From NCBI GenBank assembly GCA_020444325.1, contig JAHLLD010000001.1:644964-708963 (forward strand): 64,000 bases of DNA. Reading direction: 5' to 3'. The translations under genes were made by a program, and so were the position numbers. The DNA is from a bacterium. Lineage in GTDB: Bacteria; Bacteroidota; Ignavibacteria; SZUA-365. Of the stretch, positions 17,201 to 26,153 are shown piece by piece. Position 1 is the stretch's first letter, and each line of letters opens with the position of its first letter. The notes under the pieces are model-generated. The model searched no databases. It was not told where the DNA came from and was given only the letters and a program-made list of their open reading frames with translations.

Positions 17201-18493
17201 GTTGATCATGTACACCGGCGTCGTCGTAGCCCGGGCCACGTCGCCGGCCGTGAAATGCAGGTAGAACAGTACACCGCCCGCGGTATTCATTTCCACATGC
17301 TCTTTGAGGCTGACATTGACGCGTGAACCGGCTTCGTTGGCGATGAGCGCCTTGCCTTCGAGCAACGTCCCTGCTGTTGAAATGCTCCTGAAGTTCAGTA
17401 CGTTGTAATCGTAGCCGATGGCAATACTGGCTTTGCTGAACACCGCGTTCACCGGAGTTTCCAGTGTGACGGGCACTACGACATCTTTTGTTGCGCCGAC
17501 ATCGTCTTCACCAATGTCGATGTGCACATCCTGAAACTGTGAACGGTCGAGCGGCGCCATGTACGTGCGTGTACGCGCAACCGTGCCGCCGCAATAGTTC
17601 TTGAGCACGAGTTCGACGGTACGCTGTGTGCCATCGGGACAACCGGCCTCATAGGTAATGAGACATTCCTGGTAGGCGTCCTTGATGGATTGCTTGATGG
17701 ATGCGTATATCTGCGCGAGGTCGCTGCCGTCGGCAGAGAAATAATACTGTCCCCCTGTTGCGAAGGCGAAGTTTTGAAGATCCTGTGCATGCTCGGCGTT
17801 CTGAATGCCATACCCGATCGTGTAGACCTTCACGTTGTTGAGCAGCGCATGCTGAATGACCTCCTCCACCTTTTTATATATCTGGCTGTTGTTGTCACCG
17901 CCGTCGGAGAGAATGATGACAGCCTTGCAGCGATTCGTGCCGTTGCGCACCAGCTCGTCGATGCCCATGGCCGATGCATCCCAGAGCGCGGTGAGCCCGT
18001 TCGCTTTCATCGAATCGATGGCCCCGAGGAGATCCGGTTTCTTTGTGGTCATGGGGAGATCCAGTACCACATCATCTCCATGGCTGAAACTTACGACCGC
18101 CGCTTCATCGCAGGGGAGTCCGTCGGGATTCATTGAGTTGACGAAGGCTATCCCGCCCTTCTTGACATTTTCGATTTTCTCACCAACCATGCTCCCCGAC
18201 CGGTCGAAGACCAGGGAAACGGAGACACAGCAGTCTACTTCAGGGGGACACCAGATAGTGGCGTCCTTGACCTTGAGGCCGTTTTCGTAGACTTCGAAGT
18301 CCTGTGGTTGAAGATCATTGCGGAAGGCGCCGTCGCAGGTCACCTTGAATGCCAGACGTATCGTAGGATAAGTGACCTCGATCCGCTTGAACAGCAGATT
18401 GGGCTGGGCATTCAGAGGATGAAGCAGCACACAGGCGAGGAGAACAGAAAACAGGTAACGTACCACCATACAGGCCCGTGGATATGGATGCAT
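14252..18493 (-). CDS. Giant secreted protein: von Willebrand A domain, two cohesin-like domains, six Cys-paired repeats, T9SS-type sorting domain
   Basis: 1413 aa with a signal peptide (YLFSVLLACVLLHPLNAQ). An N-terminal beta module (QPQDFEVYENGLKV) precedes a von Willebrand A domain (about 65-265) with an intact MIDAS: DRSGSM, then a Thr in NGLTALWD, then LSDGGDN. A cohesin-like domain spans about 300-440. Six repeats of about 125-130 residues follow, starting CEITAPDALNW, CDIQSVDTVFF, CTTVDDSLEF, CSLIDSLVY, CWSIDTLYL and CSSIPEDSLFF, each with a later partner Cys. A second cohesin-like domain (about 1190-1325) and an NRPNPFNPETVISFNIP sorting domain end the protein. It is probably displayed on the cell surface after type IX-like export and binds ligands through metal-dependent adhesion. 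It is paralogous to the downstream gene and shares the N-terminal plan of the 678-aa protein at 48339-50375. Confidence 0.85.
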   Translation of the reverse strand: MHPYPRACMVVRYLFSVLLACVLLHPLNAQPNLLFKRIEVTYPTIRLAFKVTCDGAFRNDLQPQDFEVYENGLKVKDATIWCPPEVDCCVSVSLVFDRSGSMVGEKIENVKKGGIAFVNSMNPDGLPCDEAAVVSFSHGDDVVLDLPMTTKKPDLLGAIDSMKANGLTALWDASAMGIDELVRNGTNRCKAVIILSDGGDNNSQIYKKVEEVIQHALLNNVKVYTIGYGIQNAEHAQDLQNFAFATGGQYYFSADGSDLAQIYASIKQSIKDAYQECLITYEAGCPDGTQRTVELVLKNYCGGTVARTRTYMAPLDRSQFQDVHIDIGEDDVGATKDVVVPVTLETPVNAVFSKASIAIGYDYNVLNFRSISTAGTLLEGKALIANEAGSRVNVSLKEHVEMNTAGGVLFYLHFTAGDVARATTTPVYMINWTFDAYCLNPQMSNGFVRIRPREPELNCEITAPDALNWNDQEKRYEPNPFNVEVRVNNTGTKEAFGVRATLVTDPAIVTLVTPQIPVQDLSPNLIYPGGTGYANWTLQVKEIEDLDSIPIYFSITADNNPTQACWKRIVVDPALSSALACDIQSVDTVFFREQYYEPVEFDVHVTAHNVGSGQTKDVRAQLLQDTRFTIVPPASKQLADVLLSQESASDSFRVKMHPRDTDGYDTLRVNIQGDDTNPAWCEWPVYVQRVRMPEFSLLCTTVDDSLEFNEATYEYEPNPFVVRTLAENIGETYAEDCQLIFVGPSRFEPVAGSNPRDAGTMQIGDRHEENWLIRALDRNIGGWDTLVFQVQGRGGLDRPIVLTECRLPIYVPPIRKPEYTMSCSLIDSLVYENNQYSPDPIEFSLRITNTGNALGRGLHPTIVPPPSVSLAAGEDAQKYVPALATNESRIVTWRLHPESRGNDGVYRVCAQVVDSVGISAQCCQDIFIPRTENPDLKLTCWSIDTLYLDASSGQYLGNPFDVTLDVNNIGLGTAENVRASIAVLGSFIRILGDVEQNLGDISNELSSRVNWQVEALRREEPADVPIVLTVVADNHPPVECNLVVHIPATQTPVLESVCSSIPEDSLFFDWSTGRFEYTECTLTYTITNTGAADAQNVRALLILPSGVILSAGEETQKTLSPSLLHPGESGTVTWRFSAKRADDDMMRSFRFIARADNAEDAECIDDLFIQGSPRHLTLQLPSYTLLRYSEKRDIPIRIDSTIGKDLSEYVLHLYYDPTVISLLSVSNAGTLTNIGWVGARMQEVEKGHVQISDYTTGTPLGTTEGVLLNLKVEGIYNDHRDLASFGESVLDLDEENVLLNRGAITPHTVDGRVIVTNECLEPLVATERYVLEQNRPNPFNPETVISFNIPKEDHVRLAVFDRHGREITVLRNRIMSAGRHSVHFTADNLPSGVYFYRLEYGGSFDVRKMILSR

Positions 18494-18520
18494 TCAATAT
18501 TTCCGGAGCATGCCACCCGC

Positions 18521-18549
18521 ATAATAGGAATTTTTTCTGACCATGTAAA
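18521..18549 (-). promoter_or_regulatory. Promoter for the giant VWA/cohesin operon
   Basis: On the minus strand, TTTACA, a 17-nt spacer, then TATTAT. The -10 element ends 28 nt before the ATG. A good sigma-70-like match in the only gap upstream of the gene. Confidence 0.5.
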
Positions 18550-18770
18550 CAGGCGGGCCCGGGTTTGCACAACTTTTTGTGTCGAAAAAACTTAACGAAT
18601 GTGCTTCACAAAGCACTTCAAAAGTGCGCATACTATCAAGAGACAATTCAATGCCCTGAATGTTACATAATGGACACGTGAAATTGCGTTTTATTCCCCT
18701 ACGAACAACCCCCTGCTCATCGTGTACATGAACAGGGGGTTGTTTCAATTCAGGGATACCTGGGCGGGTG
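18550..18770. other. Intergenic region with a 12-bp stem-loop
   Basis: No gene seen. An inverted repeat AACAACCCCCTG (18704-18715) / CAGGGGGTTGTT (18733-18744) lies 25 bp beyond the msrB stop and probably ends msrB transcription, although no clear T-tract follows on the minus strand. Confidence 0.5.
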
Positions 18771-19319
18771 TTATTTCTCCGCGGTTTTGTCGCTTTCGAA
18801 GTCCAGCGAGACGGAGTTGATGCAGTAACGCAGTCCTGTAGGTTTCGGACCATCGTTGAAGACGTGTCCGAGATGTCCGCCGCAGGCGGCGCAGAGCACT
18901 TCTTCGCGTACCATGCCGTGACTGCGGTCTTCCCGAATCACAATATTCTTGTTGTCCTTCGGTGCGTAAAACGAAGGCCAGCCGGATCCGGAATGATATT
19001 TCTCCTTGGAGGTGAACAGTACGTTGCCGCAGCCCGCGCAGCGGTACACGCCATCCGCGTCGGTCTTGTAGTATTTCCCGGTGAAGGCGATTTCCGTACC
19101 GCCTTCCCGAAGGACGCGGTATTCCTCCTTGCTCAGTGCCTTTTGCCAGTCAGCGTTGCTTTTCTCTATCGAAAACATGACCTGTTCTCCGTTGTTGTTC
19201 TGCTTCACGGTGCTTGCTTTCCCGTCATGCGCTTTCATCAGGTCGCCTTCTCCACAGCTCTGTGCCAGACAGCTGCTGCCGGCGAACAGGATCAAAGCGA
19301 GAAAGGTGATATATCTCAT
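18771..19319 (-). CDS. msrB: Peptide-methionine (R)-S-oxide reductase MsrB, exported
   Basis: Reduces methionine-R-sulfoxide in oxidised proteins. From the ATG at 19319 the product is 182 aa, with a signal peptide MRYITFLALILFAGSSCLAQ. That start has AAGGA 8 nt upstream and is preferred over the in-frame starts further out. The catalytic domain shows zinc pairs CAGC and CAAC, GSGWPSF, HLGHVFNDGP and the catalytic Cys in RYCINS. A second resolving Cys is not obvious, so recycling may need thioredoxin directly. Export to the periplasm agrees with the envelope-protection genes in this window (TlpA-like thioredoxin at 24072). A possible lipobox (GSSC) exists, but the LAQ cleavage site looks better. 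Divergent from sthA. Confidence 0.94.
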   Translation of the reverse strand: MRYITFLALILFAGSSCLAQSCGEGDLMKAHDGKASTVKQNNNGEQVMFSIEKSNADWQKALSKEEYRVLREGGTEIAFTGKYYKTDADGVYRCAGCGNVLFTSKEKYHSGSGWPSFYAPKDNKNIVIREDRSHGMVREEVLCAACGGHLGHVFNDGPKPTGLRYCINSVSLDFESDKTAEK

Positions 19320-19420
19320 GATTTTCCTTGTTCTGTTCATGGGGACATAGACAATAACAACAAAATCGGGTGGGAAATTCAATGCAAAAAGGACAATCCT
19401 TATATTACGGGAAGTCGACG

Positions 19421-20836
19421 ATGAACCAAGATGGATCTATGGAAAAAATATACGATATCATAGTCATCGGCAGTGGTCCCGGTGGCGAAGGTGCTTCAAT
19501 CAAAGCGGCCAAGGCGGGGAAATCCGTTGCGGTCGTGGAACGGCATTTTGAAGTCGGGGGTGGCTGCACGCACTGGGGCACCATCCCGAGCAAATCCCTT
19601 ATTCACGTTATCCAGCAGTATGCAGAGCTGCGGCAAAGCCGTCTCTTCGACAAGGTGTCGCGCACGCTGAAGCTGACGTATGAAGAACTCATGGAAAGCG
19701 TGGAAAAGGTCGTCGCCCAGCAGGTACGCGACCGCCAGGGCTTCTATGACCGGAACGGCATCGATGTGATCAACGGCGAAGCCAGCTTCGTGGATGCCAA
19801 CAGCATCCAGGTGCGTGAAATAGATGGTGCGCTGCGCACGTTCCGGGCGAAAAATTTCGTGATTGCCACGGGTTCGCACCCGTATCACCCCGACGATGTG
19901 GATTTTGACAACCCGTATGTTGTCGACAGCGACACCATTCTGAAAATCCAGCGGATTCCCGACAGTATCACCATTTATGGTGCCGGCGTTATCGGCAGCG
20001 AGTACGCTTCGGCGTTCCGCGGACTGGATGTGAAGGTGAACCTGGTCAACACGCGCGCGCGCATGCTGGAGTTTCTTGATGATGAGATCAGTGACGCGCT
20101 CAGCTACCATATGCGCGACGAAGAAGGCATTCTCATTCGACAGAATGAAGAATACGACCGCGTCGAGGTGGTTGATGACGGGGTGATTCTGCATCTGAAA
20201 ACCGGGAAGAAAATCAAATCCGACGTCCTGCTCTGGGCAAATGGACGCACAGGAAACTCGGCGAGTCTCGGACTCGAGGCGCTCGGCATCGAAGTCGACC
20301 ACCGCGGCAATATTCGCACCAACGAGCATTATCAAACGGCGGTCGACCATATCTATGCCGTGGGCGATATCGTCGGTTTCCCCTCGCTTTCAAGCGCGGC
20401 CTACGATCAGGGGAGGTATGTTGGAACGCATATTATCGAAGGGAAATGCGATGTCACGCTGGTGCAGGATTTCCCGACAGGGATTTACACTACCCCTGAA
20501 ATTGCAAGCGTGGGTAAAACCGAGCGGGAACTGACCGAGGCCAAGGTGCCGTATGAAGTCGGCCGCTCATTTTTCCGCAATCTTGCACGTGGACAGATTA
20601 CCGGGAAAACCGCGGGCATGTTGAAAATCCTCTTCCACCGGGAAACACTGCAGGTACTGGGAATTCACTGTTTCGGTCAGAACGCTTCCGAAATCGTGCA
20701 TATCGGCCAGGCCATCATGACGCAGCCCGACGAGCACAACAGCATCAAGTATTTTATCAATACGACGTTCAATTATCCCACGATGGCGGAAGCCTATCGC
20801 GTCGCCGCGCTTAACGGCTACAACCGCCTGTTCTGA
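19421..20836 (+). CDS. sthA: Soluble pyridine nucleotide transhydrogenase (SthA-type flavoprotein)
   Basis: Flavoprotein disulfide-reductase superfamily enzyme that moves hydride between NADPH and NAD+. FAD-binding [14 protein letters not shown] lies near the N-terminus. The active-site region reads [15 protein letters not shown]: the second Cys of the usual redox pair is Thr, the hallmark of SthA as opposed to dihydrolipoamide dehydrogenase. NAD(P)-binding [13 protein letters not shown] and the second FAD motif ([16 protein letters not shown]) follow, then the dimerisation domain. ATG 19421 is chosen (GGGAAG upstream). Longer in-frame starts overlap the msrB promoter area. First gene of an apparent operon sthA-meaB-lipoprotein-radA. 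Confidence 0.88.
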   Translation: MNQDGSMEKIYDIIVIGSGPGGEGASIKAAKAGKSVAVVERHFEVGGGCTHWGTIPSKSLIHVIQQYAELRQSRLFDKVSRTLKLTYEELMESVEKVVAQQVRDRQGFYDRNGIDVINGEASFVDANSIQVREIDGALRTFRAKNFVIATGSHPYHPDDVDFDNPYVVDSDTILKIQRIPDSITIYGAGVIGSEYASAFRGLDVKVNLVNTRARMLEFLDDEISDALSYHMRDEEGILIRQNEEYDRVEVVDDGVILHLKTGKKIKSDVLLWANGRTGNSASLGLEALGIEVDHRGNIRTNEHYQTAVDHIYAVGDIVGFPSLSSAAYDQGRYVGTHIIEGKCDVTLVQDFPTGIYTTPEIASVGKTERELTEAKVPYEVGRSFFRNLARGQITGKTAGMLKILFHRETLQVLGIHCFGQNASEIVHIGQAIMTQPDEHNSIKYFINTTFNYPTMAEAYRVAALNGYNRLF

Positions 20837-20854
20837 CATCAGTATCGTGAGGCC

Positions 20855-22000
20855 ATGAATCACGACGACCTCGATCGCGAAGCCCACAGTGGCGCGGAAT
20901 CCGGCGAGGAAGGAACCGCGCGCTCTTCTCAGGGACGCCTGGGTGTGCGTCCCGGTGTACGCTCACCGGGCAGTACCTCCCCCTCCGCTGCGCGTCCCGC
21001 GCGGCGCGAGCTGACTATTGACGAACATGTCCGCGGCATTCTTGACGGAGACCGCGTCGTGCTCGGGAAAACCATTACCCTGATCGAAAGCCTCAAACCC
21101 GAACACAACCGCCGGGCCCTCGAAGTGATGGAGCAGCTGCTGCCGCATACGGGCCGCTCGGTGCGCATCGGGATTACCGGGGTGCCGGGCGTGGGGAAAA
21201 GCACGTTCATTGAAGCGCTCGGTTCCGAACTGACTGAAGAGGGACACAGTATAGCCGTACTTGCCATCGACCCGAGCAGCCGCCTGTCCGGTGGCAGCAT
21301 CATGGGCGATAAGACCCGGATGGAAAAACTGTCCGTGCACCCCAACGCGTTCATCCGTCCCTCTCCTTCCGCTGGATCCCTGGGCGGCGTCGCCCGGAAA
21401 ACCCGTGAAGCCATGCTGCTCTGCGAAGCCGCCGGTTTCGATATCATTGTCGTGGAAACCGTGGGGGTGGGACAATCCGAGACCATGGTGCACTCCATGG
21501 TCGATGTGTTCCTGCTGCTCATGCTCGCCGGTGCGGGTGACAGTCTGCAGGGTATCAAGCGCGGCATCATGGAGCTTGCCGATGCGGTCGTTATCAACAA
21601 GGCAGACGGCGAAAACCTGATGGCCGCAAGGCGCGCGCGCAGCGAATACGAATCGGCGCTGCACCTGATGAAATACCCGGTGCCGGACTGGACTCCCCCC
21701 GTTCTCACCTGTTCGTCCCTCACGCGCGAGGGTGTCTCTGCTGTATGGGAGACATTGCAGCGTTTTCGCACGCGCATGATGGAAAATGGCTATTTCGAAG
21801 AGAAACGCAGCCGTCAGGCGCTCGACTGGATGCAGGAAAGCATCGCCGCATCGCTGCAGGACCGCTTCGAGACGCATCCTTCCGTTGCAGCCATGCTGCC
21901 GGAATTGAAGAAACGCGTCGCCGACGGCACGCTTCCTCCCCTGCTGGCGGCACAACGCCTGCTTGAGATCTTTTTCGATGAAGAAATATCTACGTTGTGA
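20855..22000 (+). CDS. meaB: MeaB/ArgK-type GTPase, methylmalonyl-CoA mutase chaperone
   Basis: 381-aa G3E-family GTPase that protects and reloads B12-dependent methylmalonyl-CoA mutase. The P-loop GVPGVGKST is near residue 110, followed by LAIDPSS, the switch region GDKTRM, VETVGVGQSE, and NKADGEN for guanine specificity. The C-terminal helices for dimerisation are present. About 45 N-terminal residues (Gly/Arg/Ser/Pro-rich) are not conserved in the family, so a later start is possible. The mutase genes are not in this window. 18 nt after sthA, and 26 nt before the lipoprotein gene. Confidence 0.93.
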   Translation: MNHDDLDREAHSGAESGEEGTARSSQGRLGVRPGVRSPGSTSPSAARPARRELTIDEHVRGILDGDRVVLGKTITLIESLKPEHNRRALEVMEQLLPHTGRSVRIGITGVPGVGKSTFIEALGSELTEEGHSIAVLAIDPSSRLSGGSIMGDKTRMEKLSVHPNAFIRPSPSAGSLGGVARKTREAMLLCEAAGFDIIVVETVGVGQSETMVHSMVDVFLLLMLAGAGDSLQGIKRGIMELADAVVINKADGENLMAARRARSEYESALHLMKYPVPDWTPPVLTCSSLTREGVSAVWETLQRFRTRMMENGYFEEKRSRQALDWMQESIAASLQDRFETHPSVAAMLPELKKRVADGTLPPLLAAQRLLEIFFDEEISTL

Positions 22001-22026
22001 TTGTTCATCATATCTGCGAGGGAATT

Positions 22027-22635
22027 ATGAAATACAGCCGACTTTTGCTCATTCCCATCCTTGCGCTCGCCATCGCCTGCAGCAGCGCCAACGAAGAGCT
22101 CAAAACCGAGGCCCCGCCACCCGCAAAGAAAGACACGCTCGCCGTCCCTCCTCCTCCGGCAAAGGTATACACCTTCGACGAACGTTACTTTGTGCCGAAT
22201 GCCTCCATCGATGACGCTACAAACATCAGCGATGCCCTTCAGGCTATCCGCGTCATTCAGCTGAAAGAGGGAAAAAACAGCGTACTGGTGATTTCCAGCT
22301 TCGACAAGCTTGGAGAACAGTCGCTGGAAACCTGGTTTGGTATCGAGCTTCCCAGCTTCGCTCCGGGCACCTATGAGCTGCGCGATGCGAAAAATGCCGC
22401 TTTCTACCGCTTCTACCTGGGTGATGAACGCAAACGCATCGACGGGGAAAGCTATGAAGGCAGCATTACAATTGAGGAGAACAGCGACGGGTATGTCTCG
22501 GGCTACATAGACGCCACCATTAACGGAATCACGAAAAGCTTCGAAGAAGATTCCAAACGAGTGCGCGTGAAGTTCACCGGATCTTTCCGCATCCAGAAGG
22601 TCGATCTCGAAAACACGATGATGAAATCGCGCTGA
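22027..22635 (+). CDS. Predicted lipoprotein of unknown function
   Basis: 202 aa from ATG 22027, which has GAGGG 6 nt upstream. The sequence MKYSRLLLIPILALAIACSS carries a lipobox ending at Cys18. A Pro/Lys-rich linker follows (PPPAKKDTLAVPPPPAK), then a compact mixed domain with FGIELPSFAPGTYELRDAKNAAFYR and a C-terminal beta region (SYEGSITIEENSDGYVSGYIDATING). The latter resembles the way DUF6252-like lipoproteins report a calcium- or ion-dependent beta-sandwich, but I do not recognise a family with certainty. It sits between meaB and radA with a 2-nt gap to radA, so cotranscription is likely; no functional link is obvious. Confidence 0.75.
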   Translation: MKYSRLLLIPILALAIACSSANEELKTEAPPPAKKDTLAVPPPPAKVYTFDERYFVPNASIDDATNISDALQAIRVIQLKEGKNSVLVISSFDKLGEQSLETWFGIELPSFAPGTYELRDAKNAAFYRFYLGDERKRIDGESYEGSITIEENSDGYVSGYIDATINGITKSFEEDSKRVRVKFTGSFRIQKVDLENTMMKSR

Positions 22636-22637
22636 CC

Positions 22638-23987
22638 GTGGCAAAACAGAAAACCCAATACGTCTGTCAATCCTGCGGGGCGAGATCTGCGCGCTGGAGC
22701 GGGAAATGCGACACCTGTGGTGAATGGAATACGCTCACCGAAGAACTGGTGCGCAAGGAAAGCAGTGGACGAGGCGCGCGCGCATCTTCAGGGGACGCGC
22801 GCGTGCATTCAATCACGTCAGTTGACGCGCGCGAAGACACGCGCCTGGGAACAGGACTGCAGGAGCTGGATCGCGTGCTCGGTGGAGGCATCGTACCGGG
22901 ATCGATGATTCTGCTGGGGGGGGATCCCGGCATCGGGAAATCCACGCTCATGATGCAGCTCGGACGCGGCGATGCCCGCATCCTGTATGTGAGCGGAGAG
23001 GAGTCTCTGCGACAGATCAAACTGCGTGCAGAACGCCTGGGGGTGTCTGGCGATGACTTTCTTGTGCTCGCAGAAACCAATCTCGATGCCATTCTGCATG
23101 CAGTGGAGGAAGTCAAACCGGCACTCGTCGTCATCGATTCCATCCAGACCATCTATCGTCCCGAACTTGAAAGTGCGCCTGGGAGCATTTCCCAGGTGCG
23201 TGAAAGTACCGCCGTTCTACTCAGACACGCGAAAAACAGTAATATTCCGATGGTTGTTGTCGGACATGTGACGAAGGATGGTGTGATTGCCGGTCCGCGC
23301 GTCCTGGAACATATGGTCGATACCGTCCTGCAGTTTGAAGGAGATCACCATCACACCTATCGCATCGTGCGGGGATTGAAAAACCGCTTCGGCAGTACGA
23401 ATGAGATCGGGATTTTCGAAATGCGCGAGGAGGGATTGCGGGAAGTCACCAATCCCAGCGAGGTGTTTCTTTCGGAGCGTTCCCGCGGGATATCTGGATC
23501 CTGCGTCACCGCCAGTCTCGAAGGCTCGCGCGCGCTGCTCATCGAAGTGCAGGCGCTCGTGACGCCGAGCAACTACGGAACGCCGCAGCGAACGGTATCA
23601 GGCATTGATGGCAGACGTGTTTCACTTCTGCTCGCCGTGCTCGAAAAGCGCTACGGCATGCTGGTCGGACAGTATGATATTTTCGTGAATATCGCGGGAG
23701 GCGTGCGCATTGATGAACCGGCCGTCGATCTCGCCGTCTGCGCAGCCATTGCTTCTTCCGCCCGCGATACCGCCATTGATCATGGGACGGCGCTGGTCGG
23801 GGAAGTGGGTCTTGGCGGAGAGGTACGGTCGGTGGGACAGGTGGAAAAGCGGGTTAGTGAGGCTGAAAAGCTCGGTTTTCGCAGAATTGTCATTCCGCGT
23901 GGGGGACTGCCGGAGAAGAAGAAACGCAGCATTGAAGTCATCGAAGTCGATCTCCTTGCCGAGGCGATGGAGAAAATCCTGCACTGA
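22638..23987 (+). CDS. radA: DNA repair protein RadA (Sms)
   Basis: 449-aa RecA-like branch-migration helicase used in recombination repair. The N-terminal zinc finger has CQSCG and CDTCG. Walker A GGDPGIGKST is near residue 95, then YVSGEES, Walker B LVVIDSIQT and the RadA-specific KNRFGSTNEIG motif. The C-terminal part is a Lon-protease-like domain (EVGLGGEVRSVGQ, RRIVIPRGG). The start is GTG at 22638, 2 nt after the upstream stop. Last gene of the operon, followed by a strong terminator. Confidence 0.97.
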   Translation: MAKQKTQYVCQSCGARSARWSGKCDTCGEWNTLTEELVRKESSGRGARASSGDARVHSITSVDAREDTRLGTGLQELDRVLGGGIVPGSMILLGGDPGIGKSTLMMQLGRGDARILYVSGEESLRQIKLRAERLGVSGDDFLVLAETNLDAILHAVEEVKPALVVIDSIQTIYRPELESAPGSISQVRESTAVLLRHAKNSNIPMVVVGHVTKDGVIAGPRVLEHMVDTVLQFEGDHHHTYRIVRGLKNRFGSTNEIGIFEMREEGLREVTNPSEVFLSERSRGISGSCVTASLEGSRALLIEVQALVTPSNYGTPQRTVSGIDGRRVSLLLAVLEKRYGMLVGQYDIFVNIAGGVRIDEPAVDLAVCAAIASSARDTAIDHGTALVGEVGLGGEVRSVGQVEKRVSEAEKLGFRRIVIPRGGLPEKKKRSIEVIEVDLLAEAMEKILH

Positions 23988-24011
23988 TTGCCGCACTGCA
24001 TTACGGATATG

Positions 24012-24046
24012 AAAAAACCCTCCCCGTCGCACGGGGAGGGTTTTTT
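24012..24046. terminator. Bidirectional rho-independent terminator
   Basis: AAAAAA-CCCTCCCCGT-CGC-ACGGGGAGGG-TTTTTT: a 10-bp GC-rich stem with A6 and T6 flanks. It serves radA (+) and the converging thioredoxin gene (-). Confidence 0.93.
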
Positions 24047-24071
24047 ACTTCTTTATACTCTCGTGAAATTC

Positions 24072-24545
24072 TCAGAGCAGCTTTTCAAACTTGCTGACGA
24101 GTACATCTTCCTTGATGGATCCGACATGCCTGTCGATGACTTTTCCCTCGCGATTGATGATGAAAGTCGTGGGGATGGAGCGAACGTTGCCATAGTCGCG
24201 CGCAATGTCAATGCCACCGAGAACGATGGGATAGTTGATATCCCATTTCTCTACGAAAGGCTTGAGTACACTCCAGCCCTTGTTATCCAGCGATACGCCG
24301 AGAATTTCTACACCCTTTTCTCCGTACTTGTCATAGACACGCTTGAGATCAGGGATTTCTGCCTTACAGGGGGGACACCAGGTGGCCCAGAAATTCAGTA
24401 CGACCACTTTTCCTTTCAGTGATTCCAGCGAGTAGACCTTACCGTCCTTGTCTTTCAGCGAAAACTCCGGTGCCTGCTTCCCGACCTGTGCGGAAAGCGT
24501 CATGGAGGTAAACAGCAGCGCAAGCGTGAGAATGAATGTTTTCAT
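24072..24545 (-). CDS. Periplasmic TlpA/ResA-like thiol-disulfide oxidoreductase
   Basis: 157 aa. Signal peptide MKTFILTLALLFTSMTLSAQ followed directly by an AhpC/TSA-thioredoxin fold (GKQAPEFSLKDKDGK). The active site is WCPPC in NFWATWCPPCKAE, the CPPC form also seen in ResA/TlpA relatives. The cis-Pro loop is SIPTTFII. It probably reduces or shuffles cysteines in exported proteins; the Cys-paired secreted repeats and exported MsrB here are plausible beneficiaries, but this is inference. Standalone gene converging on radA. Confidence 0.9.
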   Translation of the reverse strand: MKTFILTLALLFTSMTLSAQVGKQAPEFSLKDKDGKVYSLESLKGKVVVLNFWATWCPPCKAEIPDLKRVYDKYGEKGVEILGVSLDNKGWSVLKPFVEKWDINYPIVLGGIDIARDYGNVRSIPTTFIINREGKVIDRHVGSIKEDVLVSKFEKLL

Positions 24546-24785
24546 GGTATTGCGGAGTGTATGAATGTTGATGATTTCAGATATCTAACGGGTATTGAAT
24601 ACGGCCTGTTATCGCCGCTTTTCTGTCATCGAGGACTTTCCTGCGCCTGGATATGTACGTGTGATGTCCGTATCGGCCTGGTGGATTCGAGCGTCGCCGC
24701 TGCTTTGTACGAATGAGAACAGTGAAAAGAGCCCCGAAAGTTCGTTGGGGCAGCAAAAATACCCTTTCGTGCGCGGGCATTCGGG

Positions 24786-26042
24786 TCAGAACGCAGTTTT
24801 TCTCCTGTGATACAGAATAAGTGACCCGAGAAGCAGCGACGACAGTGCCGTCAACGAGCCGCCGATATAATACGGCATGGACGCACCGAGATGATCTGCG
24901 ACCCACCCCATCCAGAGGCTGCCGAGGGGAAAGGCCGATTGAAACGCCATGCTGAGCAGGCTCATGACGCGTCCGCGGTGCTCCTCCTCGAGCTCGGTCT
25001 GCAGTACGATATTGATACCTGCCATCTGCAGCATCATGGCAAAGCCGCAGAAGGGAATGAAAAGCACGGATAGCGTGAACGACTCGAGTAGGCCGAAGAC
25101 GATCAGGCAGAGACCGAAGACCACTGCGCCGATGAAGAGAATACGTGGCATTCCGCGGGTACTTCGCTTCGCAGCGAGCATCAGCGCCCCGGTTGTGGCG
25201 CCCAGTCCTGATGCCGCGACCAGCCATGAGAGTCCCTCGGCTCCCATGGAAAATTTGAGCTCGGATACAACCGGCAGAATCGTGGCATAGGGCATGCCGA
25301 AAAGTGCGAGAAGGAAAAAGAGCAGCAGCCAGTTGCGAATCTGCGGCGTGCGCCAGGAGTAGCGGAGTCCCGCCTTGATATGTGAAAGACGCCGCTGTCC
25401 ATGACGCGATGGAACGTACGCCTCCAGCCGCATCATGCCGAGACTGACCAGCACTGCAATGTAGGTGACCGCATTGAGAAGGAAGGCCTCGCCGATTCCA
25501 AGGGTGACAATGATCACACCTGCAATGGCCGGACCAATCATACGCGTGATGTTTACGCTGGAGGAATTGATGGCGATGCCATTGGGTAAATCCTCTTTTC
25601 CGACGAGTTCGACGACGATGGCCTGACGCACCGGGATGTCGAATGCCGTGATCAGCGCAAGCAGTGTTTCCAGGAAAAGCAGCCATTCTATGGTAATCAG
25701 GCCGGAAATGGTCAGCGCAGCCAGGATTGCCGCCTGCACGAGGAACAGTCGCTGCGTGATTTTCAGCAGGCGAAAGCGATTCATGCTGTCGACCACGGAT
25801 CCGGCCAGGGGACCGATAAGTACGCCGGGAAAGAGTCCGGCGAACGCGGCAGCACCGACCCAGAATCCTGAATGAGTCAATTCCCATGCTAGCCAGCCGA
25901 CCCCAAGCCTCTGCGCCCAGGTTCCTATGAGAGAAATGAGTTGGCCGGTAATGAACAGGCGGAAATTCCGATGCTGCAGCGTGCGGAACATGCTGCGGAA
26001 GCGGCCCCCTCCTTCCTGCCGGGGTGTAATATTGTTACTCAC
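24786..26042 (-). CDS. MFS transporter of the EntS/MFS_3 family
   Basis: 418 aa with 12 predicted membrane helices, typical of drug or siderophore exporters. It opens with HRNFRLFITGQLISLIGTWAQRLGVGWLAWELTHS, a pattern frequent in this family, and has the loop-2/3 motif around GPLAGSVVDSMNRFRLLKI and RQAIVVELVGKEDLPNGIAINS. A short basic C-terminus ends the protein. The substrate is unknown. The 240 bp downstream (24546-24785) hold no gene, only a weak inverted repeat GCCCC/GGGGC near 24731-24751 that may end this transcript. Confidence 0.88.
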   Translation of the reverse strand: MSNNITPRQEGGGRFRSMFRTLQHRNFRLFITGQLISLIGTWAQRLGVGWLAWELTHSGFWVGAAAFAGLFPGVLIGPLAGSVVDSMNRFRLLKITQRLFLVQAAILAALTISGLITIEWLLFLETLLALITAFDIPVRQAIVVELVGKEDLPNGIAINSSSVNITRMIGPAIAGVIIVTLGIGEAFLLNAVTYIAVLVSLGMMRLEAYVPSRHGQRRLSHIKAGLRYSWRTPQIRNWLLLFFLLALFGMPYATILPVVSELKFSMGAEGLSWLVAASGLGATTGALMLAAKRSTRGMPRILFIGAVVFGLCLIVFGLLESFTLSVLFIPFCGFAMMLQMAGINIVLQTELEEEHRGRVMSLLSMAFQSAFPLGSLWMGWVADHLGASMPYYIGGSLTALSSLLLGSLILYHRRKTAF

Positions 26043-26153
26043 GGTATTCTGTTTCTATATCAACTGTACCTCTACTGCAGAGCAGCCTGCAGGTACATCA
26101 ATGACGCTGTGGTGAATCGGTGACGGGTTCCTGAATCGATGACGCCGCCGGGA

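Noticed and set aside
11578-18493. Cellulosome scaffold, because of the cohesin-like domains
   Set aside because: No dockerin or catalytic domain is present in the window, and the VWA domain and repeats suggest another role.
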